In this document: positions 44,303 to 53,631 of the stretch, piece by piece
How the letters are laid out: each line of letters starts with the position of its first letter
How positions within the stretch are numbered: position 1 is the stretch's first letter
Origin: Rufibacter sp. LB8
GTDB taxonomy: Bacteria; Bacteroidota; Bacteroidia; Cytophagales; Hymenobacteraceae
NCBI RefSeq assembly: GCF_014876185.1
Contig: NZ_JADALJ010000001.1
Span: 744,001 to 808,000, forward strand
Direction of reading: 5' to 3'
Length of the DNA stretch: 64,000 nt
Notes under the pieces: model-generated
What the model saw: the letters and a program-made list of their open reading frames with translations, nothing else
The model's database searches: none
What the model was told of the DNA's origin: nothing
Translations under genes and position numbers: made by a program

Positions 44303-44707
44303 GTGAAAAAACGACTGTGCTCTCTGTTGCTTTCTTTGGTGATGCTTTCGTGCGGAGAAACTTTGGAAAAACCCCAGGATATGTTGCCCGAAGATACCAT
44401 GACGAATATTCTCCTGGACATTCACCTCACCGAGGCCCGCATTGGCCGCACCATCCTGCACCAGGACACCGCCAAGGCCACGTTCAGATTTGCCAGCAAA
44501 GACATTCTGAAAAAGCACGGCGTCTCTGACAGCGCCTTCAGGCACTCGTATGATTTTTACCTGAAACACCCCGCTGAAATGGACAAACTCTACGAGCGCA
44601 TCATTGACAGCCTCAGCCTGCAAGAGTCAAAACTGATGCCCAAGGATGGGTCCGTTACGCCAGCTCCGCCCACACCCACTTTATCCAGGCCAGCTCTGCT
44701 GCCTTAA
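44303..44707 (+). CDS. DUF4296 lipoprotein
   Basis: A GTG start gives a 134-residue lipoprotein (KKRLCSLLLSLVMLSCGE, Cys at 17). The DUF4296 pattern follows: PQDMLPEDTMTNILLDIHLTEAR, ILKKHGVSDSAFRHSYDFYLKHP and MDKLYERIIDSL. It is a Bacteroidota envelope family of unknown function. It is divergent from the DUF58 gene and converges on csaA with 3 bases between the stops. Confidence 0.9.
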   Translation: MKKRLCSLLLSLVMLSCGETLEKPQDMLPEDTMTNILLDIHLTEARIGRTILHQDTAKATFRFASKDILKKHGVSDSAFRHSYDFYLKHPAEMDKLYERIIDSLSLQESKLMPKDGSVTPAPPTPTLSRPALLP

Positions 44708-44710
44708 TTG

Positions 44711-45049
44711 TTAAATCAATTTCTGGCCATTGGGCACCCCGGCCGCGGGTTGAGCCAGCACAATGTGTCCGTTTTCATCAGAAAAGCCGGTTACCAGCAC
44801 TTCAGACAGCCAGGGGCCAATTTGTTTTTTAGGGAAGTTGGTCACGCAAATTACCTGCCTGCCTGGCAATGCCTCTGTGGTATAATGATGGGTGATTTGC
44901 GCGCTTGATTTTTTTATGCCCAAGGCTCCTAAATCTATCCAGAGTTTATAGGCCGGCTTGCGCGCTTCTGGAAAATCCTCAGCTTTCACAATGGTACCCA
45001 CGCGCAGGTCCACCGCTTCAAACTGCTCCCAGGTAATCAGATTTTCCAT
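44711..45049 (-). CDS. csaA: CsaA-like tRNA-binding domain protein
   Basis: A 112-residue OB-fold protein of the CsaA/Trbp111 kind. FEAVDLRVGTIVKAEDFPEARKPAYKLWIDLG, QITHHYT, GRQVICVTNFPKKQIG and VLVTGFSDENG are all family landmarks. It is thought to be a chaperone for secretion or a tRNA-binding factor. It is monocistronic. Confidence 0.95.
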   Translation of the reverse strand: MENLITWEQFEAVDLRVGTIVKAEDFPEARKPAYKLWIDLGALGIKKSSAQITHHYTTEALPGRQVICVTNFPKKQIGPWLSEVLVTGFSDENGHIVLAQPAAGVPNGQKLI

Positions 45050-45188
45050 GTCGTTTTTGTGCGAAGGTAAAAACTTGGCAGAGTCCTCACAAACCTGAAA
45101 ACCTCCGCGGCAAAACCAGCCCCTTGCAGTATGCGTACGCTTCTAGACACAAGGCCATTCCCTTGAGCCTGATTCAAACTGCGCTACT

Positions 45189-46727
45189 ATGAAAAACAAC
45201 ACTGGAACTTCTCTTTCTGTCTGGCAACCGGGCGTGACCATGCCCACAACGCAACCTTTGGCTGCCCACGTCACCACCGATGTCTGTGTGGTAGGGGCGG
45301 GCATCTCTGGGCTCACCACCGCTTATTTACTTACTAAAGCCGGCTGCAAAGTAACCGTGCTGGAAGCCAAAGATATCTGCGGCGGCGAAACCAGCCGCAC
45401 CACCGCGCACCTTTCCTGGGCCTTAGACGACCGGTATTCCAAATTGATTCAGGTGCATGGCAAAGCCAACGCCTTATTGGCCTACCAAAGCCACAGTGAT
45501 GCCATCAAGCAGATTGAGCAAATCATTAAAGATGAAAAGATAGACTGCGAATTTGAATGGCTGCCCGGCTACCTTTTCTTAGGAGCCACTGACACGGAAA
45601 ACCAGCTGGACGAAGAACTGGAAGCCTGCCGGTCTTTGGGCATCACAGACGTGGTCAAATTGAAACAGTGTCCTTTGCATTCGGTGAGCAGCGGCCCTTG
45701 CCTTGAATTCCCCAACCAGGCGCAGTTTCACCCCACCAAGTATTTAGAAGTAATAGCCCGTTATATTCTGGAACATGGCGGCGAAATCTATACCCACAGC
45801 CACGTAAAGGAATTTGATACCGGGGTGGTGCACAGAGCCGTCACCGATGCGGGTTTTGCCGTAACAGCCAATCACCTGGTGGTCTGCACCAATACCCCGG
45901 TGAATGATTTCGTGACCATGCACACCAAACAATCACCGTACCGCACCTACGTGGTGGGCCTCAAAGTACCCAAAGGCAGCGTGCCCACCGCTTTGTATTG
46001 GGACGATTCTGACCCTTACCACTATGTGCGCCTGGCTAAAATAGCGGGAGATGGAAACCAAGATTCAGAAGTTTTGATTGTAGGCGGCGAAGACCATAAA
46101 ACCGGCCAAAGTTCCACTGATGAAAACGAACGCTGCACCTGCCTGGAAGATTGGACCCGCCAGAAATTCCCGATGGTGCAGGAGCGCCTCTTTCAATGGT
46201 CTGGACAAGTAATGGAACCCATTGATTATTTAGGCTACATCGGCCGGAATCCCGGAGACATCAAGACCGTCTACATTGCCACCGGTGACTCCGGTCACGG
46301 CATGACCCACGGCACTATAGCCGGTATACTAATCACAGACTTGATTTTGAAGAAAGCCAACCCCTGGGAAAACCTGTATGACCCGGGCAGGGTTACGTTG
46401 TCACTAGACACGGCCAAAGAATTCCTGAAAGAAAACCTGAACGTGGCCGGCCAGTACTTTGACTGGCTCAAGCCCGGCACTTCTGCCAAAGAAGAGATTG
46501 CCCCCGGAACTGGTGCGGTGGTGCAGAAAGGTATGTCTAAAGTGGCGGTCTATTGTGACCCGCAAGGGAACAAGCACGAATGCTCCGCGGTCTGCACTCA
46601 CCTGGGCTGTATGGTTGACTGGAACGCCTCAGAGAATTCTTGGGATTGTCCTTGCCATGGATCTCGGTTTGATCCCTTCGGGAAAGTGGTGGCCGGGCCA
46701 GCTACTAAAGATTTGGAGAAATTATAA
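45189..46727 (+). CDS. FAD-dependent oxidoreductase with C-terminal Rieske domain
   Basis: A 512-residue two-domain protein. Residues 1-390 are a DAO/glycine-oxidase-type FAD domain with the Rossmann motif [15 protein letters not shown] at about 35 and [14 protein letters not shown] near its end. Residues 430-512 form a Rieske [2Fe-2S] domain with CTHLGC and CPCHGSRF. The domain order is like that of the Bacillus YhfW family. The substrate is unknown. It is monocistronic. Confidence 0.93.
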   Translation: MKNNTGTSLSVWQPGVTMPTTQPLAAHVTTDVCVVGAGISGLTTAYLLTKAGCKVTVLEAKDICGGETSRTTAHLSWALDDRYSKLIQVHGKANALLAYQSHSDAIKQIEQIIKDEKIDCEFEWLPGYLFLGATDTENQLDEELEACRSLGITDVVKLKQCPLHSVSSGPCLEFPNQAQFHPTKYLEVIARYILEHGGEIYTHSHVKEFDTGVVHRAVTDAGFAVTANHLVVCTNTPVNDFVTMHTKQSPYRTYVVGLKVPKGSVPTALYWDDSDPYHYVRLAKIAGDGNQDSEVLIVGGEDHKTGQSSTDENERCTCLEDWTRQKFPMVQERLFQWSGQVMEPIDYLGYIGRNPGDIKTVYIATGDSGHGMTHGTIAGILITDLILKKANPWENLYDPGRVTLSLDTAKEFLKENLNVAGQYFDWLKPGTSAKEEIAPGTGAVVQKGMSKVAVYCDPQGNKHECSAVCTHLGCMVDWNASENSWDCPCHGSRFDPFGKVVAGPATKDLEKL

Positions 46728-46748
46728 CGCTTAATTAGAATTAAAGTG

Positions 46749-46804
46749 AAAGCCCAAAACAGGAAATGCGCCTATTCAAGGGCGCATTTCCTGTTTTGGG
46801 CTTT
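46749..46804. repeat. Inside-out palindromic element acting as terminator
   Basis: AAAGCCCAAAACAGGAAATG and its complement CATTTCCTGTTTTGGGCTTT flank CGCC-TATTCAAG-GGCG. The order of blocks is reversed relative to the family: what is normally the right arm comes first. CTTTCTT follows. It lies between converging genes. Confidence 0.85.
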
Positions 46805-46825
46805 CTTGTTATATAATTCAACCAA

Positions 46826-47392
46826 CTATTTAAAGGCTTCCAGTTGGAGAAACCGTTCCTCTACTGAAGCCATCCAGCGTTCCTGCACTTCCTGGTCAAG
46901 GCCATGGCGGCTTTCTTTATCGTATTGGTCCTGCTCTTTGTGCCAGTTGTCAAACGCCTGAGTGGCATAGCGGTTTAAGTCTGCGGCTCCTTTTTGGCAG
47001 GCATTGGTGAGGGTGGAGAGGCGCTTTCTGAGTTGGCGGGCGTGCAGTTCGGTTAAATCAAAATGCAGTTGTTCATGCGCTAATAATTCAGCCGAATTCT
47101 TGTTCCGGGTCCAGGATTCCCTGGGGTTGAAAACGGCCTCCACCTTAAACTTGAGCTGGTTGTCTTCGCACTTCACTTTCATCTCCATGTTGGTGGAGGT
47201 GAGCGCGTGGTGACTATTCTCAGGGGCAGGTTCCCCGGCGAAGTCGTTCCAGGTGAGGCGCTTCTGCGGAGCCCAGGGAATGTCTGCGGAAGGAGAAGCT
47301 GGTTTAGGCGCTGTTTCCGGAACAGAGGCCAAAAACAGACTGCTGTACCAGATGGTTAAAATAGTGATCATCATAGCTGTTTGGGTAACCAC
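46826..47392 (-). CDS. DUF922 family protein (putative zinc peptidase)
   Basis: A 188-residue exported protein with the DUF922 motif LLAHEQLHFDLTELHARQLR (HExxH-like HEQLH) at about residues 123-142, preceded by WAPQKRLTWNDFAG. A short hydrophobic start (MMITILTIWYSSLFLAS) serves as signal peptide, and part of it together with the following PETAPKPAS is encoded by a degenerate palindromic element. The substrate is unknown. Confidence 0.82.
   Translation of the reverse strand: MVTQTAMMITILTIWYSSLFLASVPETAPKPASPSADIPWAPQKRLTWNDFAGEPAPENSHHALTSTNMEMKVKCEDNQLKFKVEAVFNPRESWTRNKNSAELLAHEQLHFDLTELHARQLRKRLSTLTNACQKGAADLNRYATQAFDNWHKEQDQYDKESRHGLDQEVQERWMASVEERFLQLEAFK
47308..47340. repeat. Degenerate palindromic element inside the DUF922 coding region
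   Basis: GCGCTGTTTCCGG and AACAGAGGCCAAAAACAGAC. On the minus strand it encodes LFLASVPETAP at the signal-peptide cleavage region. Confidence 0.5.
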
Positions 47393-47434
47393 CTGTTTTT
47401 GAAACGAGTTTCCTGCCCAGCCAGTATTTCAGAA

Positions 47435-48769
47435 TTATTTAGGGCTTAACTTTTTAAAACGCAAAAACAGCAGCAAAGCGGCAATGGTCAAGCCCGTGAA
47501 CAGCCCCATCCAGACGCCGATGGCTCCAAATCCCGCCCAAAACCCTAACGCATACCCCACGGGCAAGGCAATCAGCCAATAGGAGAGGAGCGAGATCATG
47601 CTGGGCACCTTCACGTCTTCCAGGCCTCGCAAAGCACCCAGTCCCACCACCTGCAGGCCGTCTGACAGCTGAAAAATGGCCGCAATAATCAACAGCTGCG
47701 AAGCCAGGGCATGTACCGACACATCTTTTACATAAAACGCCGGGATCAAATCTTTGCTAAGAATGATCAGGCTGGCCGCCACCGCCATGAACAAAATGCC
47801 CAGAATCATGCTGCTGTAGCCCGCTTCATGCATGCCGTGCCGGTCACCGGCGCCGCGCAGCTTGCCCACCCTAATGGTGGCGGCCGCCGAAATGCCGCTG
47901 GCCATCATATAAGTTACAGAGGCCACGTTGAGCGCAATCTGGTGCGCGGCCAATTCACGGGCGCCCAACCAGCCAATCATCACCGCCGAAAAGCTGAACG
48001 CACCCATCTCAAAAATCATCTGCATTGAAATGGGCAAGCCCAGTTTGAACATACTGTACATGTGCGCCCAAGACACGCTGGATTTCTTGAGGTAATAGGT
48101 GTACCGATTAAACCTTGGAGCCAGCAGCACATAGGCCGCCAACATGATCGCCATTAATATTCTGGAAATGAGCGTGGCCCAGGCCGCGCCATTCAAGCCT
48201 AAGGCAGGAAACCCCAGTTTACCGTAAATCAAGACATAGTTCAGGCCCACGTTTACCACGTTCGCGAAAATGGAGATGTACATAGACTGCTTGGTGATGG
48301 ACAAACCTTCAGCAAACTGCTTGAACGCCTGAAACACCATGAGCGGCACCATGGACAGAAATAAGATGTTCACGTACGGAATGGCCAGGGCCGCGACTTC
48401 CTCGGGCTGTTTCAGGAGATGGATGAGCGGGGAGAGGCCGTAAAACAAACCAAAGAGCAACACGCCAATCAAGGTGTTCAGAATAAGGCCGTTGAGCAAG
48501 ACCAGGGCAATACGCGTGTGGTTTTTGCGGCCATCGGCGCGGGCCACCAGCGGCGTGATGGAAAAGGAAATGCCAAGCCCAAACACCAAGGTTATCGTGA
48601 AGATGCTGTTGCCCAAAGAAGCCGCTGCCAACTGGGTAGTGCCAATCCTGCCCGCCATCACACTGTCGGCCACACTTACCAGAATATGCCCCATCTGGCT
48701 CAAGACCACCGGATAAGCCAACCAAAAAGTGCTCTTGTAATGCTGACGGTACTTAGCGGAAAAAATCAC
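47435..48769 (-). CDS. MATE family efflux transporter
   Basis: A 444-residue sodium- or proton-coupled multidrug exporter with twelve predicted helices. The N-terminal YPVVLSQMGHILVSVADSVMAGRIGTTQLAAAS is a textbook MATE start, and the second half repeats the pattern with GARELAAHQIALNVASVTYMM. The subfamily is NorM-like. It is monocistronic or followed by the DUF922 gene on the same strand (42 bases). Confidence 0.95.
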   Translation of the reverse strand: MIFSAKYRQHYKSTFWLAYPVVLSQMGHILVSVADSVMAGRIGTTQLAAASLGNSIFTITLVFGLGISFSITPLVARADGRKNHTRIALVLLNGLILNTLIGVLLFGLFYGLSPLIHLLKQPEEVAALAIPYVNILFLSMVPLMVFQAFKQFAEGLSITKQSMYISIFANVVNVGLNYVLIYGKLGFPALGLNGAAWATLISRILMAIMLAAYVLLAPRFNRYTYYLKKSSVSWAHMYSMFKLGLPISMQMIFEMGAFSFSAVMIGWLGARELAAHQIALNVASVTYMMASGISAAATIRVGKLRGAGDRHGMHEAGYSSMILGILFMAVAASLIILSKDLIPAFYVKDVSVHALASQLLIIAAIFQLSDGLQVVGLGALRGLEDVKVPSMISLLSYWLIALPVGYALGFWAGFGAIGVWMGLFTGLTIAALLLFLRFKKLSPK

Positions 48770-48900
48770 AGGATTGACCTACTTAAAATGAACCGCAAAA
48801 GTACGGGTAATTTCCCAGTTGGGCAGATTCATTTCCTGTTTGAAAAGCTGTGGTGGTTTATTTATTCTGAACCCGAAACTTTAGAATATCGGTAGGTTTC

Positions 48901-48950
48901 AATTCCCGTTTTCGGGCTCATTTCCAGAAATGAGCCCGAAAACGGGAATT
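48901..48950. repeat. Palindromic element, copy 17 (23-base arms)
   Basis: AATTCCCGTTTTCGGGCTC and GAGCCCGAAAACGGGAATT around ATTTCCAGAAAT; 50 bases, the longest match in the family. It lies between tandem minus-strand genes. Confidence 0.97.
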
Positions 48951-48957
48951 AACTCCA

Positions 48958-50052
48958 TCAGGAAAGAAAGGCTTTCAAATGTTGCAGGGCACTATCTAAA
49001 AGATCATCTGGTAACCCAAAAGACATCCTGACGGCGGTGGGCATGCCCATGTCGGTGCCGGGTAGAACCTCAAGGCCGACCTGTTCTTTTAAAGCCGCCG
49101 CCCATTCTTCAACTAGGATATAAGGTGAGTTTTCCTGTTTTGGTTTCAGATAGCCAGAGACATCTAAGGTAAAATAATAGCCCGCGTCCGGTAGATAGAA
49201 TTGCATATTAGGCAGTTGTCTTAACACGTTGGCGGTTTTAATTCTTTTGGCTAAAAGTTCATCCCGGAAACCTTCCCAAATTTGGTGCCGCTGCTGCAGA
49301 ACCGCCGTGGCCCCGGCCTGGTTAAGCGGCGACACGCCGCTAATGAGTTTCTGCTGCAAGGCCGTGGCTTTGGTAATAATAGGCATAGGCGCAATTAAAT
49401 ACCCCACCCGCCAGCCGGCCATGGCAAAGGATTTGGAGAAACCGTTCACCACCGCAATTCTTTCTCGTAGGTGCTCAAACCGAAGAAAGCTGTGCATGGG
49501 TTTGTCATACACCAAGCCGTCATAAATTTCATCTGACAACACGTGTAGGTTTGGGTGGGTCTCCAGCAACTGCGCCACGGCTTCCAGTTCGGGTAAGGAG
49601 TAAACTTTGCCCGTGGGGTTGCCGGGGTTGGTGAGAATCAGAAGCCGGGTATTGGGGGTGATGGCCTTTTTTAGATTCTCCAAGGGCAATTGGTAGTTTT
49701 TCTCGGGGTTTGCCGGCACCGCGATGAGGGTGACACCTACTTCCTGCACTAATTCAGGGAACGCAAACCAGTAAGGCGCCAAGGCTATCACCTCGTCATT
49801 GGGCTTCAGCAAACTTCTGAAATACAGATACAACGCGTGCTTAGTGCCGTGCGTGACCAAAACTTGCTCGGCGGGGAGCGGAATTCCTTCGTCCTCAAAA
49901 TACCGCCGGGCAATGGCGTTTCTCAACGTGGGCGTTCCTTCATGTGGCCCATAATACGCCACGCCTTCGTCTAAAGCGGCCTGCATGGCCTGCGTGGCCA
50001 CCGCTGGCGTTTTGAAATGGGAAAACCCCAAATGAAGCGGAATCAATTCCAT
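48958..50052 (-). CDS. Class I/II PLP-dependent aminotransferase
   Basis: A 364-residue fold-type I aminotransferase. The substrate-phosphate region VTHGTKHALYL, LTNPGNPTGK at about 153, LSDEIYDGLVY and the PLP Lys motif GFSKSFAMAGWRVGYL at about 210 are clear. It is aspartate/aromatic-like. It sits upstream of EgtD in the same direction (71-base gap) and could belong to that unit, but its substrate is not known. Confidence 0.92.
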   Translation of the reverse strand: MELIPLHLGFSHFKTPAVATQAMQAALDEGVAYYGPHEGTPTLRNAIARRYFEDEGIPLPAEQVLVTHGTKHALYLYFRSLLKPNDEVIALAPYWFAFPELVQEVGVTLIAVPANPEKNYQLPLENLKKAITPNTRLLILTNPGNPTGKVYSLPELEAVAQLLETHPNLHVLSDEIYDGLVYDKPMHSFLRFEHLRERIAVVNGFSKSFAMAGWRVGYLIAPMPIITKATALQQKLISGVSPLNQAGATAVLQQRHQIWEGFRDELLAKRIKTANVLRQLPNMQFYLPDAGYYFTLDVSGYLKPKQENSPYILVEEWAAALKEQVGLEVLPGTDMGMPTAVRMSFGLPDDLLDSALQHLKAFLS

Positions 50053-50123
50053 GGCACAAATAGTTGTAAGTCAGCAATTTGCCGCATTGCAGAGGCATTT
50101 ACAAATTGGACGCGGATTTTGTC

Positions 50124-51128
50124 TTAGGAACGGGGCATGAGCAAAACATCGGCGAAGCCATGGGTACTGTCTGTGAAAACTTCTGCCACTTCCAGATCAC
50201 AGGCCTGGGCCATGGTTTTTAACTGCTTGATGGAGTACTTGTAAGAATTCTCGGTGTGTATGGCTTCCCAGGCGTCAAAATGGAACGTTTGGCCAATTAA
50301 CTTCACCTGTACTTCCTGTTCCTGGGTGGAGATTAAATAGCTTTTCATGGTGCCCTCAATGGGGTCATATTCCGCGAAGTGGCTGAATTGTGCCAGGTTG
50401 AAATCTGCTTGCAGTTCATGGTTGATGCGGTGCAGCAGATTCAGGTTAAAGGCGGCGGTCACCCCGGCGGCATCGTCATAGGCCAACCGTATTTTCTCGG
50501 GTTCCTTGCGCAAGTCCACACCCATGAGCACGCGGTCCTCAGGCCCCAGCGCCGACCGCAATTCGCATAAAAACCGCTGCGCTTCCTCCGGGGCAAAGTT
50601 GCCGATGTTGGAGCCCAGAAACAATATGAGCTTGCGGGTCTGGCTGTTCTGGTTAAGCCAGGCCAGCCCCTGGAAATACTCGGCCACTAAGCTTGTCACC
50701 TTTATTCCGGGGAATTCATTTGGGAGTTCGGCCAGCAATGCCTCCACCTGTTTGGGCGAAATGTCAAGAGGCACAAAGGAAAAGTCCACCTGTTGCGCCT
50801 GCAGTTCCTGGAGCAATAATTTGGTTTTATACCCATCACCCGCTCCCAGGTCAATCAACTGAAACGGTGAATCTGTCTTAAACGCAAACAGGATTTCCTT
50901 ACGTTGGCGGTCCAGAATCTCATATTCCAGCTGGGTGAGGTAATACTCGGGCAAATCCATGATCTGCTGAAACAACTGGCTGCCGCGGGCATCATAGAAA
51001 AACCGGGAAGAAAGCTGTTTGGGGGTTTTATGCAGGCCTTGCATAACATCCTGCGCCAAGCCATTTTCTTTGTTGGCGCGGGTAGAAAGCAAGTTAATCA
51101 GCTGATGGGAGGTAGCGGTTTGTGCCAT
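50124..51128 (-). CDS. egtD: L-histidine N-alpha-methyltransferase
   Basis: A 334-residue SAM-dependent enzyme that trimethylates histidine to hercynine in ergothioneine synthesis. Visible motifs are SRFFYDARGSQLFQQIMDLPEYYLTQLEYEIL at the N terminus (EgtD signature), the SAM motif LIDLGAGDGYKTKLLL at about 90, FLGSNIGNFAPEEA and FAEYDPIEGTMKSYL. It starts 8 bases after the egtB stop, so they form an operon. Confidence 0.95.
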   Translation of the reverse strand: MAQTATSHQLINLLSTRANKENGLAQDVMQGLHKTPKQLSSRFFYDARGSQLFQQIMDLPEYYLTQLEYEILDRQRKEILFAFKTDSPFQLIDLGAGDGYKTKLLLQELQAQQVDFSFVPLDISPKQVEALLAELPNEFPGIKVTSLVAEYFQGLAWLNQNSQTRKLILFLGSNIGNFAPEEAQRFLCELRSALGPEDRVLMGVDLRKEPEKIRLAYDDAAGVTAAFNLNLLHRINHELQADFNLAQFSHFAEYDPIEGTMKSYLISTQEQEVQVKLIGQTFHFDAWEAIHTENSYKYSIKQLKTMAQACDLEVAEVFTDSTHGFADVLLMPRS

Positions 51129-51136
51129 AGAAGTCG

Positions 51137-52432
51137 TTATTTTTTAGCCAGCCTGATGCCGGTGAACTGCCAGCGCTTGTCTGGGTGGAAGAAGTTGCGG
51201 TAAGTGGCCCTGATGTGGGACCTTGGCGTGGCGCAGGAGCCGCCGCGCAGCACCATTTGGTTGATCATGAATTTGCCGTTGTATTCGCCAATGGCGCCGG
51301 GCGCAGTCTTAAATCCTGGGTACGGAAAATAGCCACTGTACGTCCATTCCCAGGCATTGCCCAGCAATTGTGGTAAGTGAGAATCTTCTGCAGATGTAGT
51401 TTCAGTGGCCGGTTGTAAAATATTGTCCTCCAGAAAATTACCAGAGGCGGGTGGGTTGGCAAATGTTTGGGCCAGCGCCTCCCATTCAAACTCCGTGAGC
51501 AGGCGGTGACCCGACCATTGCGCAAAGGCCAGGGCTTCATAGAAACTTACGTGGGTCACGGGCGCATTTAACTCCAGCGGCTGCAAACCCTGCAAGGTGA
51601 AATGAAACCACTGGCCGTCCTGTTCCAGCCAATACAGCGGGGCCTGCCAGTTTTCTTGTTGCAGCAATTGCCAGCCCTCATCCAGCCAATGCCTGAAATC
51701 GGCGTAGCCGCCGGCTTCTATAAATGCCAGGTATTCACCATTGGTCACCAAATGTTTCCTGACGGTGAACTCCGCCAGAAATACCTGGTGCACCTGCTCT
51801 TCATTGTCGAAATGGAATTCTGGGCCGTCGTAGCCAATGGTATAAAGACCTTCCTTGACCGTGACCCATTCATTTTTGGCTTCATTTTCAGAAACGAGCC
51901 CAAAAACGGGAAGTTCTCTGGCGTTTTGGTAGGCGGGCAGGAGCGGGTTGCAGCTGAGAATATACTTTATGTCAGTAACCAGGAGTTCCTGGTGCTGTTG
52001 TTCATGGTGCAAGCCTAATTCCAGAAGGGGCCAGGCGTTAGAAGGCAAGGCTGCAATTTCCTCTTCCAGCAGGCGGGCCACGTGGTGGTCCACATGCGCC
52101 CGATAGGCGTAAATTTCTGAGATAGCGGGCCTTGACAAGGTGCCCCGGTCTGATCGGGCCACGCGGCTGCCCATGCTGTTGTAATACGAGTTGAACAGAA
52201 ACGGAAACTGCGGGTGGAACAAAGTGTACTCCTTTAGATACGGCACCAGCACGAACGTCTCAAAAAACCAGGTGGTGTGGCCCAGGTGCCATTTGGGCGG
52301 GCTCACGTCTACCATGGGCTGCATGACCGTGTCTTCAGGGGTGAGGGGGGCGCAAAGTGCCTCGGTTTGGGCTCTAACCGCTTTAAATCTGGCTAGGTAG
52401 TCGGGTAAGGCGCTTTTTAGGTCTGCCGGCAT
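51137..52432 (-). CDS. egtB: Ergothioneine biosynthesis sulfoxide synthase
   Basis: A 431-residue non-heme iron enzyme that joins hercynine to a thiol (cysteine or gamma-glutamylcysteine). The DinB-like N-terminal domain carries the iron ligands: HLGHTTWFFE at about residue 50 and HHEQQHQELL at about 142; the C-terminal FGE-sulfatase domain has GNAWEWTYSGYFPYPGF and LRGGSCATPRSHIRATYRNFF. Between them a degenerate palindromic element lies in frame and encodes PVFGLVSENEAKNE. Confidence 0.95.
   Translation of the reverse strand: MPADLKSALPDYLARFKAVRAQTEALCAPLTPEDTVMQPMVDVSPPKWHLGHTTWFFETFVLVPYLKEYTLFHPQFPFLFNSYYNSMGSRVARSDRGTLSRPAISEIYAYRAHVDHHVARLLEEEIAALPSNAWPLLELGLHHEQQHQELLVTDIKYILSCNPLLPAYQNARELPVFGLVSENEAKNEWVTVKEGLYTIGYDGPEFHFDNEEQVHQVFLAEFTVRKHLVTNGEYLAFIEAGGYADFRHWLDEGWQLLQQENWQAPLYWLEQDGQWFHFTLQGLQPLELNAPVTHVSFYEALAFAQWSGHRLLTEFEWEALAQTFANPPASGNFLEDNILQPATETTSAEDSHLPQLLGNAWEWTYSGYFPYPGFKTAPGAIGEYNGKFMINQMVLRGGSCATPRSHIRATYRNFFHPDKRWQFTGIRLAKK
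51873..51912. repeat. Degenerate palindromic element inside egtB
   Basis: TTTTTGGCTTCATTTTC and AGAAACGAGCCCAAAAACGGG. On the minus strand it encodes PVFGLVSENEAKN, in the loop between the two EgtB domains. Confidence 0.7.
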
Positions 52433-52512
52433 GGTAAAAATTGATGTAGGTACTTTCTAAACTAAATTTTGCCGTAAAGGTTGTACCTTCATCCTCCAAT
52501 TACCTGCGCCAG

Positions 52513-53589
52513 ATGCCGTTTGTCTTAACCCCGTTCAAAAGAGACTTGCAGTTCAAGTTCCAGGCCCGCACCTCGCGCGGCGCCATGCACGTCCACCAGG
52601 CCTGCTACCTGCGGCTGCACCACACCCGGCAACCAGAAAAAGTAGGCTGGGGCGAAGGTTCCCCGCTGCCCGGCCTCAGCCTTGATTATTCCCCAGATTT
52701 CTTTGCCGTGCTGCAGAACCTTTGCCAGCAATACAATGACTTGCAGGTGGAATCTATAGACCAGGAAGACGGCGAGGAATTTTGGCAGAAACTGAAGCAT
52801 TGGCCCTCAGTATGTTTTGCCTGGGAAACTGCCTGGGTAGATTTGCTGCGCGGCGGCCAACGCCACCTGTATGACAACGCCTTCGCCAAAGGCCAGAAAA
52901 GCATTAAAATCAACGGCCTTATCTGGATGGGGGAGCCCAACTTCATGCGCGAGCAGATCACCAAAAAAATGGAACAGGGCTTCACTTGCCTTAAATTGAA
53001 GATTGGTGCCCTTGACTTTGCGCAGGAAATTAAGTTGCTCCGCGAAATAAGGAGCTTTGCCCCCGCCCAGGACCTGGAGATTCGGCTAGACGCCAACGGT
53101 GCCTTTGCGGCGGCTAACGCCGAAGAGAAAATCAGACAGCTGGCCGCCTTTGACATTCATTCGCTGGAGCAGCCCATTCAACCGGGGCAGTGGAATGAAA
53201 TGTGTGAACTGTGCGAAGTTTCCCCCATTCCCATTGCCCTGGATGAGGAAATGATTGGCGTGATGAACAAGGAAGAAAAATGGAATATGCTGAACACCAT
53301 TCGGCCGCCGTACATCATCTTGAAACCCACGCTGGTGGGCGGTCTGTTCAACGCCCGAGAATGGATTCAGGTGGCGCAGTCGCTGGGGATTGATTGGTGG
53401 GTGACCTCGGCGCTGGAGTCTAACATTGGCTTGAACGCCGTCGCGCAGTTTGCCGGGGATTTTGACAACCCTTTGCCGCAGGGCCTGGGCACCGGGCAAT
53501 TGTACGTGAATAATTTAGAAGCGCCGCTGGAGGTAAGGGGAGAAGATCTTTGGTTTGACCCCAACGGTTCCTGGGAATTACCGGCGTAG
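52513..53589 (+). CDS. menC: Enolase-superfamily enzyme, o-succinylbenzoate synthase-like
   Basis: A 358-residue member of the muconate-lactonising subgroup. The KxK motif is in CLKLKIGALDFAQE, the metal ligands follow as RLDANGAF, SLEQPI and ALDEEMIG, and the second catalytic Lys is in YIILKPTLVGG. The best fit is o-succinylbenzoate synthase of menaquinone synthesis, though dipeptide epimerases look similar. It stands alone, and its TAG stop lies in the palindromic element. Confidence 0.85.
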   Translation: MPFVLTPFKRDLQFKFQARTSRGAMHVHQACYLRLHHTRQPEKVGWGEGSPLPGLSLDYSPDFFAVLQNLCQQYNDLQVESIDQEDGEEFWQKLKHWPSVCFAWETAWVDLLRGGQRHLYDNAFAKGQKSIKINGLIWMGEPNFMREQITKKMEQGFTCLKLKIGALDFAQEIKLLREIRSFAPAQDLEIRLDANGAFAAANAEEKIRQLAAFDIHSLEQPIQPGQWNEMCELCEVSPIPIALDEEMIGVMNKEEKWNMLNTIRPPYIILKPTLVGGLFNAREWIQVAQSLGIDWWVTSALESNIGLNAVAQFAGDFDNPLPQGLGTGQLYVNNLEAPLEVRGEDLWFDPNGSWELPA

Positions 53590-53631
53590 CGTTTTGGGGC
53601 TCATTTTCAGAAATGAGCCCCAAAACGCTAC
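53586..53631. repeat. Palindromic element, copy 18, supplying the stops of two converging genes
   Basis: GTAGCGTTTTGGGGCTCATT and GAGCCCCAAAACGCTAC. The TAG at 53587 ends the menC-like gene; the CTA at 53628 is the TAG of the sirtuin on the other strand. The CGGGCTC core is GGGGCTC here, matched by GAGCCCC. Confidence 0.97.
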
